Below the pieces are notes generated by a model. It did not search any database. It worked only from the letters and a program-made list of their open reading frames with translations, and was not told where the DNA came from. This document shows, one piece after another, positions 1 through 8,202 of a stretch of 28,632 bases of DNA (positions are counted from its first letter, which is position 1; each line of letters starts with the position of its first letter). Location of the stretch: contig CAIYOB010000383.1 of NCBI GenBank assembly GCA_903927685.1, positions 1-28,632 on the forward strand, given 5' to 3'. The position numbers were made by a program, and so were the translations under genes. This stretch comes from an uncultured Planctomycetaceae bacterium. Lineage in GTDB: Bacteria; Planctomycetota; Planctomycetia; Pirellulales; Pirellulaceae.

Positions 1-15
1 CGACCCCGGCCACCC
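1..15 (+). repeat. Partial copy of GC-rich intergenic repeat at window edge
   Basis: The first 15 bases (CGACCCCGGCCACCC) are identical to 2196-2210, inside the hairpin repeat downstream of the Gfo/Idh gene. This is probably the right end of another copy cut by the window start. A 15-base GC-rich match alone is weak, but the same core occurs again near 22961. Confidence 0.5.
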
Positions 16-118
16 TTCCTTGGCTTCTTCTCTTAACCTCGTACCATTCGCAATACAGAGACTTTGATTGTCCGTCTTCCCAACTCTCCGTGCAACGAGC
101 AGCCGCACTTTTCTCGCT

Positions 119-144
119 GCCCCGTCTTGCCGCCCCGTCTTGCC
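119..144 (+). repeat. Tandem duplication of a 13-mer
   Basis: GCCCCGTCTTGCC at 119-131 is repeated exactly at 132-144, upstream of the small membrane protein gene. Nothing else is recognised in 16-198, which presumably holds that gene's promoter. It may be only a replication-slippage duplication. Confidence 0.7.
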
Positions 145-198
145 GCGGGATGGTCGCGGCGGTAGCGTGAAAGTCGGATCGGCGAGTGATTCAGCGGC

Positions 199-549
199 GT
201 GCGGGAGCCCGAAGTGACGGACATTACGAGTGCCAAGTTGCTGTGGTGCAAAGGCATCCTGTTCGTCGCCATCGGCGTGGTCGCGAGCGTCCTGCTGCTG
301 ATTGAATCGCCGTCGTGGAAAGTCGGCGTGCTGCTGGCGCTGGCGATCTGGGCGTTCTGCCGCGCCTATTACTTCGCCTTCTACGTTGTCGAACACTACG
401 CCGATCCCGGCTTTCGGTTCTCCGGCTTAGGGGCGTTTCTGGGCTACGCCCTGCGGCGGCGGGCGCGTGAAAACGCGGGGACGGATACCACCCTCCGCGT
501 TCCGCCGGCAACGAATTCCCCGGCCCGCCGCGATCAATGCGGCGGGTGA
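199..549 (+). CDS. Small two-helix membrane protein, function unknown
   Basis: This 116-residue protein is not recognised. Two hydrophobic stretches, about residues 17-35 (beginning KGILFVAIGVVASVLL) and 42-60, look like transmembrane helices joined by a very short turn. The tail from about residue 80 is Arg-rich and polar and is probably cytoplasmic or disordered. The start taken is GTG at 199; GTG at 214 is an in-frame alternative and neither has a strong ribosome site. A 198-base gap follows before the oxidoreductase, so the two need not be cotranscribed. The coding call rests on the hydrophobic pattern and the lack of a better frame. The low-complexity tail after residue 85 makes the true C-terminus somewhat uncertain. 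Confidence 0.55.
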   Translation: MREPEVTDITSAKLLWCKGILFVAIGVVASVLLLIESPSWKVGVLLALAIWAFCRAYYFAFYVVEHYADPGFRFSGLGAFLGYALRRRARENAGTDTTLRVPPATNSPARRDQCGG

Positions 550-726
550 CGTCCGGCAATCTTCCCGCCTGGTCGCAGGATACGCGCTGAAACATCCTGG
601 AGCTTTTCCGCGGTCGAATGAGATGGTAGGCTTCAGCGAGAATTGGCCTTGCTCCGCAGCCTGTCGCTGGGGCTACTGGAGCAGGAACGATCCGCTGCCT
701 AACCAACACCACCCGATTCGTTTTTT

Positions 727-738
727 GGAGGAGAGGAG
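727..738 (+). promoter_or_regulatory. Strong ribosome binding site of the Gfo/Idh gene
   Basis: GGAGGAGAGGAG lies 9 bases before the ATG at 748, directly after a T6 run at 721-726. It fixes the start of the oxidoreductase and suggests efficient translation. The rest of 550-726 shows no convincing feature. Confidence 0.75.
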
Positions 739-747
739 ACCGCACGC

Positions 748-2115
748 ATGAGTCAAGCATCAGATCGGACATCGACCCGTCGCGACTTTCTCAAGAGCAC
801 CGGCCAGGCGGCTGCCGCTTCGGCCTTGGCGGCCGCCGTGGTGCCGCACGTGCACGCGGCCGAGGACAACACGATTCGTGTGGCCCTGGTCGGCTGTGGG
901 GGCCGCGGCACGGGCGCGGCCGCCAATGCCTTGTCGGTCGAGAACGGGCCGATCAAGCTGGTCGCGATGGCCGACGTGTTCGCCGATCGGCTGGCCGCCA
1001 GCTTTGCCAACCTGCAGAAAGCGTACGCCGACCGGATGGATGTGCCGGAGGACCGCCGGTTCGTCGGCTTCGACGCCTATCGCCAGGCGCTGGACTGCCT
1101 GCAGCCGGGCGACGTGGCCTTGTTCGCGACCCCGCCGGCCTTTCGCTGGGTGCACTTCGGCTATGCCCTGCAGAAGAACCTGAACGTGTTCATGGAAAAG
1201 CCGGTGACCGTCGACGGGCCGACCTCGCGGCGGATGCTGGCCCTGGCCGACCAATCGGAAGCCGCGGGCCAGAAAGTCGGCGTCGGGCTGATGTGGCGGC
1301 ACTGCCACGCGCGGCAGGAACTGGTCCGCCGGATCAAGGACGGCCAGATCGGCGACGTCGTCTCGATGCGCTGCTACCGCCTGCACGGCCCGATCGGCTC
1401 GTTCGATGCGCCGCCGAAGCCTGAGGGGATCACGGACGTGATGTACCAGATCCAGCGGTTCCATAGCTTCCTGTGGGCCAGCGGCGGCTGCTACAGCGAT
1501 TTCAACATCCACAACATCGACGAGCTGTGCTGGCTGAAAGGCGACTGGCCGGTCGAAGCCCACGCCTTGGGCGGACGCCACTACCGCGCCGGCAGCGTGG
1601 ACCAGAACTTCGACAACTACTCCGTCGAATACGTCTTTCCGGACGGGGCGAACCTGTTCATGTTCGGCCGCTGCATCAACGGCTGCGAGAACCGTTTCTC
1701 CGGCTTCATCCGCGGCAGCAAGGGGCTGGGGACCATCGAGAGCATGCGGGGCGGGGCCGGGATCTGCGCCTTGTACTCCGGCCAGAAGGAAGCCGAAGCA
1801 CAGCTACTGTGGCGTTCGCCGGAGGTTCCCAACCCCTACCAGCTGGAATGGGACGAGCTGATCGCCGCCATCCGCGAGAACCGGCCCTACAACGAAGCCC
1901 GCCGCGGGGTGATCGCCAGCCTGGTCACCTCGATGGGCCGGATGGCGGCGCACACCGGCCAGGCCATCACCTACGACCAGATGCTGGCCTGCGACCACGA
2001 GTTCGCCCCGGACGTCGACAAGCTGACTCCGGACGGACCGCCGCCGCTCCAGCCGAACGCCGACGGCACCTACCCTGTTCCCCTGCCGGGACTGGTCAAG
2101 AACCGCGAGTACTAA
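748..2115 (+). CDS. Gfo/Idh/MocA family oxidoreductase with Tat signal
   Basis: Likely an NAD(P)-dependent sugar or polyol dehydrogenase exported in folded form. Residues 11-38 form a twin-arginine signal: RRDFLKS, a hydrophobic Ala-rich stretch, then AHA-type cleavage near residue 37-38. A Rossmann fold follows, with the dinucleotide loop GCGGRGTG at residues 49-56. The family's EKP motif (E150, K151, P152) supplies the conserved lysine near the nicotinamide. The C-terminal half is the usual alpha/beta oxidoreductase domain. The length of 455 residues is normal for the exported planctomycete subfamily. The substrate cannot be read from sequence; members act on inositols, glycosides and amino sugars. 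The start is set by the strong ribosome site at 727-738. A hairpin repeat follows the stop and probably separates this gene from the convergent lipoprotein gene. Confidence 0.93.
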   Translation: MSQASDRTSTRRDFLKSTGQAAAASALAAAVVPHVHAAEDNTIRVALVGCGGRGTGAAANALSVENGPIKLVAMADVFADRLAASFANLQKAYADRMDVPEDRRFVGFDAYRQALDCLQPGDVALFATPPAFRWVHFGYALQKNLNVFMEKPVTVDGPTSRRMLALADQSEAAGQKVGVGLMWRHCHARQELVRRIKDGQIGDVVSMRCYRLHGPIGSFDAPPKPEGITDVMYQIQRFHSFLWASGGCYSDFNIHNIDELCWLKGDWPVEAHALGGRHYRAGSVDQNFDNYSVEYVFPDGANLFMFGRCINGCENRFSGFIRGSKGLGTIESMRGGAGICALYSGQKEAEAQLLWRSPEVPNPYQLEWDELIAAIRENRPYNEARRGVIASLVTSMGRMAAHTGQAITYDQMLACDHEFAPDVDKLTPDGPPPLQPNADGTYPVPLPGLVKNREY

Positions 2116-2148
2116 GCCGTGGGCCGTCGGCCCTGACGGCGTTGCTCT

Positions 2149-2210
2149 GGTCGAGCGCCGCGAGCCCACCGTTCGTTCCGGGGGCTCGCTGCACTCGACC
2201 CCGGCCACCC
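2149..2210 (+). repeat. GC-rich inverted repeat, copy of dispersed element, possible terminator
   Basis: Arms 2149-2167 and 2182-2200 are 19 bases long and pair at 17 positions around a 14-base loop; the innermost 8 pairs (2160-2167 with 2182-2189) are perfect. The 23 bases at 2180-2202 are an exact reverse complement of 22961-22983, and 2196-2210 equals 1-15. The element lies between two convergent genes, where it could fold in either transcript. No T-run follows, so it is not a classic intrinsic terminator. The rest of 2116-2301 is GC-rich spacer. Confidence 0.75.
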
Positions 2211-2301
2211 GACGCGGCACTCGCCCCCGGCCATCCCATCCCGCGCTCGGCGACCCGGGGGGAAGTGCGAAACGCAGCGACTCGCGGAACACGGCTCGTG
2301 T

Positions 2302-2865
2302 TCACCGGTCCCAGAGCGTGCTGTCCACCGCGCGGCGGATCTGTTGGCGGCCCTTGTCGTCGGTCGCCCAGAACAGGCCGACGAACGAGTACACGCGATC
2401 ACGGCGACGGAAGCAGACGACCTCCTTGGTCATCGTCCGCCCGCCGAGTTCACCGCTGTAGATCAACCGCTGGCAGGCGACTCCGCCGATCGTCAGGTCC
2501 TGCGGCGGCTCGGCGACCGTCCAGCGCTGGACGCCGTACGAAGCGGCCGCATGATGCTCGGCCGGCACGAACCCGGACCCGTCGGGACCGCACTCGACCT
2601 GCAGCCTGGCTCCCGGCTCGGGCGTGTTGATACGATACCGGACGAGGAAGGACTCGCCCTCGAGCGGGCCTTCGGGCAGGACGGTGCTGGCCGTCTGCAC
2701 CCAACCGTCGGGGACGAGAAACCGCAGCCCCTCCGCCTCGTTGCGGTAGATCGGCGAATCGCGCAGGACGGGTGCCTGCGGCCGGCGTTCGCAACCGCTC
2801 ATGCCGACCGCAAACGCGAACGCCACGGTGATTGCCCGCGTGATCCGCCAGATTTTGTGTGACAT
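2302..2865 (-). CDS. Small exported lipoprotein, function unknown
   Basis: This 187-residue protein has a lipoprotein signal: MSHKIWRITR, a hydrophobic core, then GMSGC, with the lipidated cysteine at about residue 24. The mature part is a soluble alpha/beta or beta-rich domain with motifs such as FLVPDGWVQ and YSFVGLFWATDD. These resemble small stress- or PsbP-like domains that start from a 'vpdgW' motif, but this is only similarity by eye. The start used is the ATG at 2865; an upstream in-frame start at 2943 would put a charged, non-signal extension before the lipobox and is unlikely. A good sigma70-type promoter lies at 2914-2943. It is convergent with the oxidoreductase and divergent from the propeller operon. 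Confidence 0.8.
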   Translation of the reverse strand: MSHKIWRITRAITVAFAFAVGMSGCERRPQAPVLRDSPIYRNEAEGLRFLVPDGWVQTASTVLPEGPLEGESFLVRYRINTPEPGARLQVECGPDGSGFVPAEHHAAASYGVQRWTVAEPPQDLTIGGVACQRLIYSGELGGRTMTKEVVCFRRRDRVYSFVGLFWATDDKGRQQIRRAVDSTLWDR

Positions 2866-2913
2866 GGGAAGCCCTTTCCGCCGGTGCCTTGCTGGTGCAC
2901 CGTCCCGGCCCCA

Positions 2914-2943
2914 ATCATAGGCCCAAACCGGGAGGGGCGTCAA
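2914..2943 (-). promoter_or_regulatory. Sigma70-like promoter of the lipoprotein gene
   Basis: On the minus strand TTGACG (2943-2938) and TATGAT (2919-2914) are separated by 18 bases, each matching 5 of 6 consensus positions. Predicted transcription would begin near 2907, leaving a leader of about 42 bases before the ATG at 2865. It lies in the 118-base gap shared with the divergent propeller operon. This also argues against the upstream start at 2943. Confidence 0.5.
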
Positions 2944-2983
2944 CGCGTCGGCAAGATGGTACAGTTACCAGAGGCGTTCGCAA

Positions 2984-5500
2984 GTGTCCCGGCCCATTCC
3001 CCTTGACGGAGTCATAACCTTGATCGGGGTCGTGCCAGTTCTGCCGACGTTGACAGCTTTGGCGCTGGCGTTGCCGGCGCTGCTGCTGTCGATCGTCACG
3101 GCCTTGGCGGCGTTGCGCCGCCCGGATGTCGCACGGCAAGTCCTGCGCCTGGCCTGGCAGCAGAAGTACGCCCTGTTGCTGCTGGCGGCATGCGGCTTGG
3201 CCGTCAGCTGGGCTGGAGCCCACTGGCCGGGGCGCGGCGGCGGGCGGAACGTCGCCACACCCGCGGGCGGAGCGGATTGGCCGCTGGATCGCGGGGGGGT
3301 GCAGCGGCGCGGCTGGGTGCCGGGCGTCTCCAATCCGGCCAGCGGTTCGCTCCGCTGGTCGACCGGCCGCACCGGCGAGGCGTTCTGGTCGTCGCCGGCG
3401 GTCGTCGGCGACCGCGTCTATGGCGTATCCTCGCGCGGCGATCGGGCCTTGATCGGCTGCTGGGACGCGGAGACCGGCGAGCCGTTGTGGAGTTCCGCGC
3501 CCGCCGGCTACCGGGCCACGTTCTCGTCGCCCGTGATCTCCGGACGATACTTGTTGTGCGGCGAAGGCTTGCATCACGCTCGTCTGGCGAGGGTCGTGTG
3601 CCTGGATCTGGAAGCACCGGACGCGGGTCGAGTCTGTTGGACGTTCACCACCAACGGCCACGTGGAATGCACGCCGGTGGTCGCCGCGGGACGCGTGTAC
3701 GTCGGAGCGGGCGACGACGGCATCTACTGCCTGCGGTTGGATCCGGCGGCGGCGGACCGGGACCGCGTCGTCTGGCACGCACCGGGGGACCGTTATCCGG
3801 ATGCCGAGACCAGCCTGGCGGTCTGGCAGGATCGTGTCTACGCCGGGCTCGGGCTGGGAGGAACCGCGCTGTGCGTCCTGGACGCCACGACCGGCGAGGA
3901 GCTGGCTCGGCGACCGCTGCCTTACCCGGTCTTCAGTCCGCCGGCGATCGCGGGTGATCGGTTGTTTGTCGGGATGGGACGCGGCGACTATGTGCGACCG
4001 ATCGCAGATCCCGCGGGCAGCCTGCGGTGCTTTGAGCTGGCCGGCTGGAAAGAATGCTGGTCGGCAGAACTTCCGGCAACTGTGCTGGGCGCCGTCGCCG
4101 CAACTTCGGATCGCGTCGTGGCCGCGTGCAGCGACGGCTGCGTGTATCTGCTGGACCACGCGGGCCAACTGCTGCGCAGGTGGGACAGCCGTTCGCCGCT
4201 GGTCGCGGGGCCGGCGGTCAGCGACCGCTTGGTGTGCGTGGTGAATCAAGACGGTCTGTTGGTGGCCCTGGACGCGCGCTGGCTGCAGCCGGTGTGGGAA
4301 GCCCGCTTGGGCGCGCCGGGGCGATACTTCAGCGCCCCGGTCATTGCCCGGGGGCACGTCTACGTGGGGACGCCGGAGGACGGCTTGCAGTGCCTGGGCG
4401 CCCCCTCGTCCCAAACCGAGGATGACCGCTGGCCAGGGGCAGGCGGCGGCGCGGGCGCGGCCGGCTGCCGGGACGGTTCGCTGATCCCGCCGCAAGGCCG
4501 CGTGCGGTGGCAGTTCGACCGTCTGGCCCCGGACGCGGCTCGGCTGGAGGTGACGGCCGGCGTCGCCATCGCCGCCGGGACATTGGTCGTTCCCTTTCGC
4601 GCGGAAGCCGACGCGGGGTTGCTGGCGTTGGCGATGGATGAAGCGAAAGAACCACGGCCCCGCTGGGTGCATGCGTTCCCGGCCGGCGCGGCGACCGAAT
4701 CGCCGGCGATCGCGGGCGGTCGCGTGTTTGCCGTCACGGGCGCGCCCGGCGCCTCGCCTGGCCGCCTGCTGGCCTTGGATCTGGCGACGGGCCGGGGACT
4801 GTGGACACGGGCGTTATCGGCGCCGAACGCGGCGCTGACGGTTTCCGCGGAGCGCGTGTTGGTGCAAGAGTCGCCGGGGCGGTTGGCCAGCATCGACCTG
4901 GATGGCCATCGGGAGTGGACTTCCGAAATCGGTCACCGGGCGCATGGTCTCGATGCCTCGACTTCCATCCTGGTCGCCGCCGTCCAGACGCCGCCGTCAC
5001 TGGTGGCCATCGACGCGCCCAGCGGCCGAACGCTGTGGACCTGCCGCTTGCCGCAGCCGGCCATCACGCCGCCGGCCGTGCGCGGCGTGCGGATCTGCCT
5101 GGCGGATGCGTCCGGCGTACATGTTCGTTCGCTGCTCGACGGCCAAGCGTTGGCTCAAGCGGAAGTTGCCGTCAGCGGCCCGCTGTATGCCGCTCCCGAT
5201 CGTTTCGCCTTGATCAGCGACCAGGGAACACTGGTGCTGGGCGATTCGGCCAGCGGCCTCGTTCTGGCTCGAGTGCCGGGAGCCGTCCCCGGCACGAGTC
5301 CACTGGTCGGATTCAACGGCGTCCTGTTCTGCGGCCGCGAGGCCATCCGCGCCGCCGACTTGCAGGGGCGGAACGTGCGAACCTGGGCGGAATTGGAGCT
5401 CACCCGGGTCACCGCCCAACCGGTTCTGCATGCCGGCCGGGTCTATGTCGGGCTCGCTGGCCGCGGTCTGGTTTGCCTGGCCGGAGACGATGTGCCGTGA
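2984..5500 (+). CDS. Membrane-anchored PQQ-like beta-propeller protein
   Basis: This 838-residue protein begins with hydrophobic segments, roughly residues 10-42 and 60-78, predicted to anchor it. Two tandem beta-propeller modules built from PQQ/quinoprotein-type repeats follow. Recurring blades show patterns such as SPAVVGDRVYG, CWDAETGEPLW, VVAAGRVYVGAGDDGIYCL, CVLDATTGEEL and SPAIAGGRVFAV, each ending in a D-x-x-x-G-x-x-x-W type turn. Such proteins bind a partner or ligand rather than necessarily using PQQ, and no dehydrogenase catalytic residues are evident. GTG at 2984 is the longest start, with AGAGG 9 bases upstream. TTG at 3020, preceded by GGAG at 8 bases, is a credible alternative that still keeps the anchors. 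The stop overlaps the next gene's start by 4 bases, so it is the first gene of a three-gene operon. Confidence 0.85.
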   Translation: MSRPIPLDGVITLIGVVPVLPTLTALALALPALLLSIVTALAALRRPDVARQVLRLAWQQKYALLLLAACGLAVSWAGAHWPGRGGGRNVATPAGGADWPLDRGGVQRRGWVPGVSNPASGSLRWSTGRTGEAFWSSPAVVGDRVYGVSSRGDRALIGCWDAETGEPLWSSAPAGYRATFSSPVISGRYLLCGEGLHHARLARVVCLDLEAPDAGRVCWTFTTNGHVECTPVVAAGRVYVGAGDDGIYCLRLDPAAADRDRVVWHAPGDRYPDAETSLAVWQDRVYAGLGLGGTALCVLDATTGEELARRPLPYPVFSPPAIAGDRLFVGMGRGDYVRPIADPAGSLRCFELAGWKECWSAELPATVLGAVAATSDRVVAACSDGCVYLLDHAGQLLRRWDSRSPLVAGPAVSDRLVCVVNQDGLLVALDARWLQPVWEARLGAPGRYFSAPVIARGHVYVGTPEDGLQCLGAPSSQTEDDRWPGAGGGAGAAGCRDGSLIPPQGRVRWQFDRLAPDAARLEVTAGVAIAAGTLVVPFRAEADAGLLALAMDEAKEPRPRWVHAFPAGAATESPAIAGGRVFAVTGAPGASPGRLLALDLATGRGLWTRALSAPNAALTVSAERVLVQESPGRLASIDLDGHREWTSEIGHRAHGLDASTSILVAAVQTPPSLVAIDAPSGRTLWTCRLPQPAITPPAVRGVRICLADASGVHVRSLLDGQALAQAEVAVSGPLYAAPDRFALISDQGTLVLGDSASGLVLARVPGAVPGTSPLVGFNGVLFCGREAIRAADLQGRNVRTWAELELTRVTAQPVLHAGRVYVGLAGRGLVCLAGDDVP

Positions 5501-8202
5501 CCCCACCGCGCTGGCTGTACCAGTTCGACGAGCCCTTGCCCGCGTCGTGCGACCCGGCGGCGGTGTGCGGCGGCAAAGGCGCGGTCCTGCGCACGTTGGC
5601 CGCCGCCCGCCTGCCGACGCCTCCCGGGTTCACGATTACGACCGACGCCTGCCGCGCGTACTTCGCCCACGGCCGACAGTGGCCGCAGGGACTGGCGGAA
5701 CAGATCCAGACGGCAGTCGGCGCACTGGAGCGAGCCGTTGCACAGTCCTTTGCTGCGCCGCCTCGTCCGCTGCTGTTGGCCGTCCGCAGCGGCGCGCCGG
5801 TCTCCCTGCCGGGGATGCTGCTCACGCTGTTGAATGTCGGCTTGACGCGTCAACTGGCCGAGGTGCTGGACCGTCCGGCGATCTGGTCGGCATACGCGGA
5901 ACTCGTGCGGGACTTGTCCGCGGCGCGCGGGATCGAGCGGTCGGCGGAACGGCGTTTCGACGCGTCGGGCGACGCACGAGCCGAGTGCCTGCAGCTGCTG
6001 GACCGGTGCGAACGGACGTGCGGCGAGCCGTTTCCGCAGGATCCGTGGGACCTGCTGTCGCTGGGGGTCTCGGCGGTCTTCGACTCGTGGGCCAGCGACC
6101 GGGCCGTCGCCTACCGCCGCTGGAGGCAATTGGATGATTCCTCCGGCACGGCCGTCACCGTCCAGGCAATGATCGCGACCGAGGCGGCGGGGGTGCTGTT
6201 TTCACACGATCCGCGGCAGCCGCAGGGTGATGCGTTGGTGATCGAGGCGGTGCGAGGTTCAGGCGCGTCTTTGGTCGCGGGCCACGTGACGCCGCAGCGG
6301 TACGAGGCCGCTCGGCAGACGCCCGGGATTGCGCAGGCTTCGCCGCCGCGCGAGTCGATCCTGAATGCGGCGCAGTTGGCCGATCTGTCTTCCCTGGCAC
6401 TGCAGGTCGAGTCGTTGCTGGGCGGGCCGGTGGACGTCGAGTGGGGCTGCGCGGCGGGACGGGTGTGGCTGTTCCAGGCTCGCCCGTTGGCTCCGCCGCC
6501 GGGCCGCGAGCCAACGGCGGAACTCTGGGCCGAGGAACGGCAGCGACTGCAGCACTCGGCTCGCCGGCACGGCACGCGGCGGTGGGTCCGGCATAACCTG
6601 GGCGAGACGCTGCCGGCCCCGACGCCGCTGACCTGGGACCTGGTCCGCCGCTGGATGAGCGGCCGCGGTGGTTACGGGCGCATGTACCGCAGCCTGGGTT
6701 ATGCGCCCTCGCGGCGCGTGTGCGAAGACGGCTTTCTGGAATTGGTGGCCGGCCGCATCTGCGCCGATCCGGATCGGCTGGCCGAGGTGTTCTGTGCCGG
6801 GCTCCCCCTGGGATACGATCTGGCGGCCCTGGAGGCGGACCCACGGCGATTGGACAGCGGGCCCACCGTGCTGGTCCCGGAACGCGCCGCTCCGTGGCTG
6901 CTGTTCCGCCTGCCGGGCCTGCTCTGGCGGATGTGGCGAGCTGGACGGTGCGTAAGGCGCGAATCGCGGTGCGTCGAGGAGCGGTTCGAGCAGCACGTGC
7001 TCCCGCCTTACCGGTCCTGGGTGCAGCAGCAGCGACACCTGGATCTGTCGCGGCTGTCCGCTCGCGAACTGGCCGAATTGCTGGAAGCCCGCTGTGCCCG
7101 GGTCCTGGACGACTTCGCCGCCGAATCGCTGCGGCTGGCGTTCTTCGCCGGCCGAGCCATGCAGACGCTGGAAAGCCGCCTGGTCCGCTTGCTGGGACCG
7201 CACGAAGGCAGCCGTGCGGCGCGCGATCTGATCCTGGGACTGGTCGCTCCTGGGGAGGCCTCGGGCGAGGTCGAGCTGTATCGAGTCGGACAGGGGCAGG
7301 CCAGCGTGGCGGAGTTCCTGGACCAGTTCGGCCACCGCGGCCCGGACGAAATGGAACTGGCCGCGCCGCGTTGGCGCGAGATGCCGGACCAAGTCGAGCG
7401 ACTGGCGGCCTGGTTGCGGGACAGCCAGGCACCGGATCCGGCGGCGTTGCGACAGCGGGCGGCGGAGCAGCGCCAGCACGCCTGGAACGAGTTGCCGGAC
7501 CGCTTGGCGCGCCACGGCGCATCGGCCTTCACCGAGGTCGTCCAGCAGGAAGCCCGGCGGGCGCAGCAGCTGCTGCCGTACCGCGAGTTGGCCCGACACG
7601 CGTTCCTGCTGGGCTACGAACTGATCCGGCAGGTCGTGAAGGAAATCGGCGGGCGCCGGGGCCTTGGCGACGACATATTCTTCCTGACGTACGACGAGCT
7701 AGGCTCCACCGACGCCTGCGGCCTGCCGTTCAGCGGGACCGGCCTGCTTTCCGACCGCCTGCGCCAGCGGCGGGAACGCTGGCAGCGGCTCCAGCGTGTG
7801 AGCGTGCCCGAGGTGATCGATCCCGACGGCCTGGATACGCTGGGGTGCCTGCCGGCGCAAGCCGCCGCCGGCGCCGCCCTGGACGCCCTCGCCGTATCTG
7901 CGGGCACGGCTCGCGGTCCCGTTCGGATCTGGACGCCGGCCAAGTCCAGGCAGGATCTGCCGGCCGGTTCGGTACTGGTCTGCCCGGCGCTCGATACGGG
8001 CCTGACGCCGCTGTTACTGCGTGCGGCCGCCGTCGTCGTCGAACGGGGCGGCCTGCTGTCACACGGGGCCCTGGTCGCCCGGCAGCTTGGCATTCCCGCA
8101 ATCGTGCTGCCCGACGCGATCCAACGACTGCACGACGGCCAGATGGTCGTCGTCGACGGCGATCGCGGTCGCCTGCTGGCCGAGGGAGGCTCCCCGCCAT
8201 GA
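5497..8202 (+). CDS. PEP-synthase/rifampin-phosphotransferase-like ATP-dependent phosphotransferase
   Basis: This 901-residue protein has three parts. Residues 1-335 are a PPDK/PEP-synthase-type ATP-binding domain with GGKG (K27), AVRSGA (R97), a PPDK-style SLPGMLLTLLNVGL segment, VDVEWG (E315) and FQARP (Q327, R329). Residues 340-780 are mainly helical and resemble the substrate-binding domain of rifampin phosphotransferase, including FGHRGPDEMEL, PRWRE and DDIFFLTYDEL. Residues 785-901 are the swivelling phosphohistidine domain, with LLSHGALVARQLGIPAIV and catalytic H856. The PEP/pyruvate-binding TIM barrel is absent. By family analogy, ATP phosphorylates H856 and the phosphate passes to an unknown acceptor. 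GTG at 5497 overlaps the upstream stop; the frame runs open further upstream, but that part is a shadow of the propeller gene. Its stop overlaps the next ATG. Rifampin itself need not be the substrate. Confidence 0.88.
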   Translation: MTPPRWLYQFDEPLPASCDPAAVCGGKGAVLRTLAAARLPTPPGFTITTDACRAYFAHGRQWPQGLAEQIQTAVGALERAVAQSFAAPPRPLLLAVRSGAPVSLPGMLLTLLNVGLTRQLAEVLDRPAIWSAYAELVRDLSAARGIERSAERRFDASGDARAECLQLLDRCERTCGEPFPQDPWDLLSLGVSAVFDSWASDRAVAYRRWRQLDDSSGTAVTVQAMIATEAAGVLFSHDPRQPQGDALVIEAVRGSGASLVAGHVTPQRYEAARQTPGIAQASPPRESILNAAQLADLSSLALQVESLLGGPVDVEWGCAAGRVWLFQARPLAPPPGREPTAELWAEERQRLQHSARRHGTRRWVRHNLGETLPAPTPLTWDLVRRWMSGRGGYGRMYRSLGYAPSRRVCEDGFLELVAGRICADPDRLAEVFCAGLPLGYDLAALEADPRRLDSGPTVLVPERAAPWLLFRLPGLLWRMWRAGRCVRRESRCVEERFEQHVLPPYRSWVQQQRHLDLSRLSARELAELLEARCARVLDDFAAESLRLAFFAGRAMQTLESRLVRLLGPHEGSRAARDLILGLVAPGEASGEVELYRVGQGQASVAEFLDQFGHRGPDEMELAAPRWREMPDQVERLAAWLRDSQAPDPAALRQRAAEQRQHAWNELPDRLARHGASAFTEVVQQEARRAQQLLPYRELARHAFLLGYELIRQVVKEIGGRRGLGDDIFFLTYDELGSTDACGLPFSGTGLLSDRLRQRRERWQRLQRVSVPEVIDPDGLDTLGCLPAQAAAGAALDALAVSAGTARGPVRIWTPAKSRQDLPAGSVLVCPALDTGLTPLLLRAAAVVVERGGLLSHGALVARQLGIPAIVLPDAIQRLHDGQMVVVDGDRGRLLAEGGSPP

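Noticed and set aside
2915..4672. Long minus-strand open frame of 585 codons opposite the propeller gene
   Set aside because: It runs antisense to a well-supported propeller gene, is Arg/Pro-rich without domains, and arises from high GC at third codon positions.
4801..5496. Upstream extension of the phosphotransferase frame
   Set aside because: It lies inside the propeller gene in another frame; the PPDK-type domain begins right after GTG 5497.
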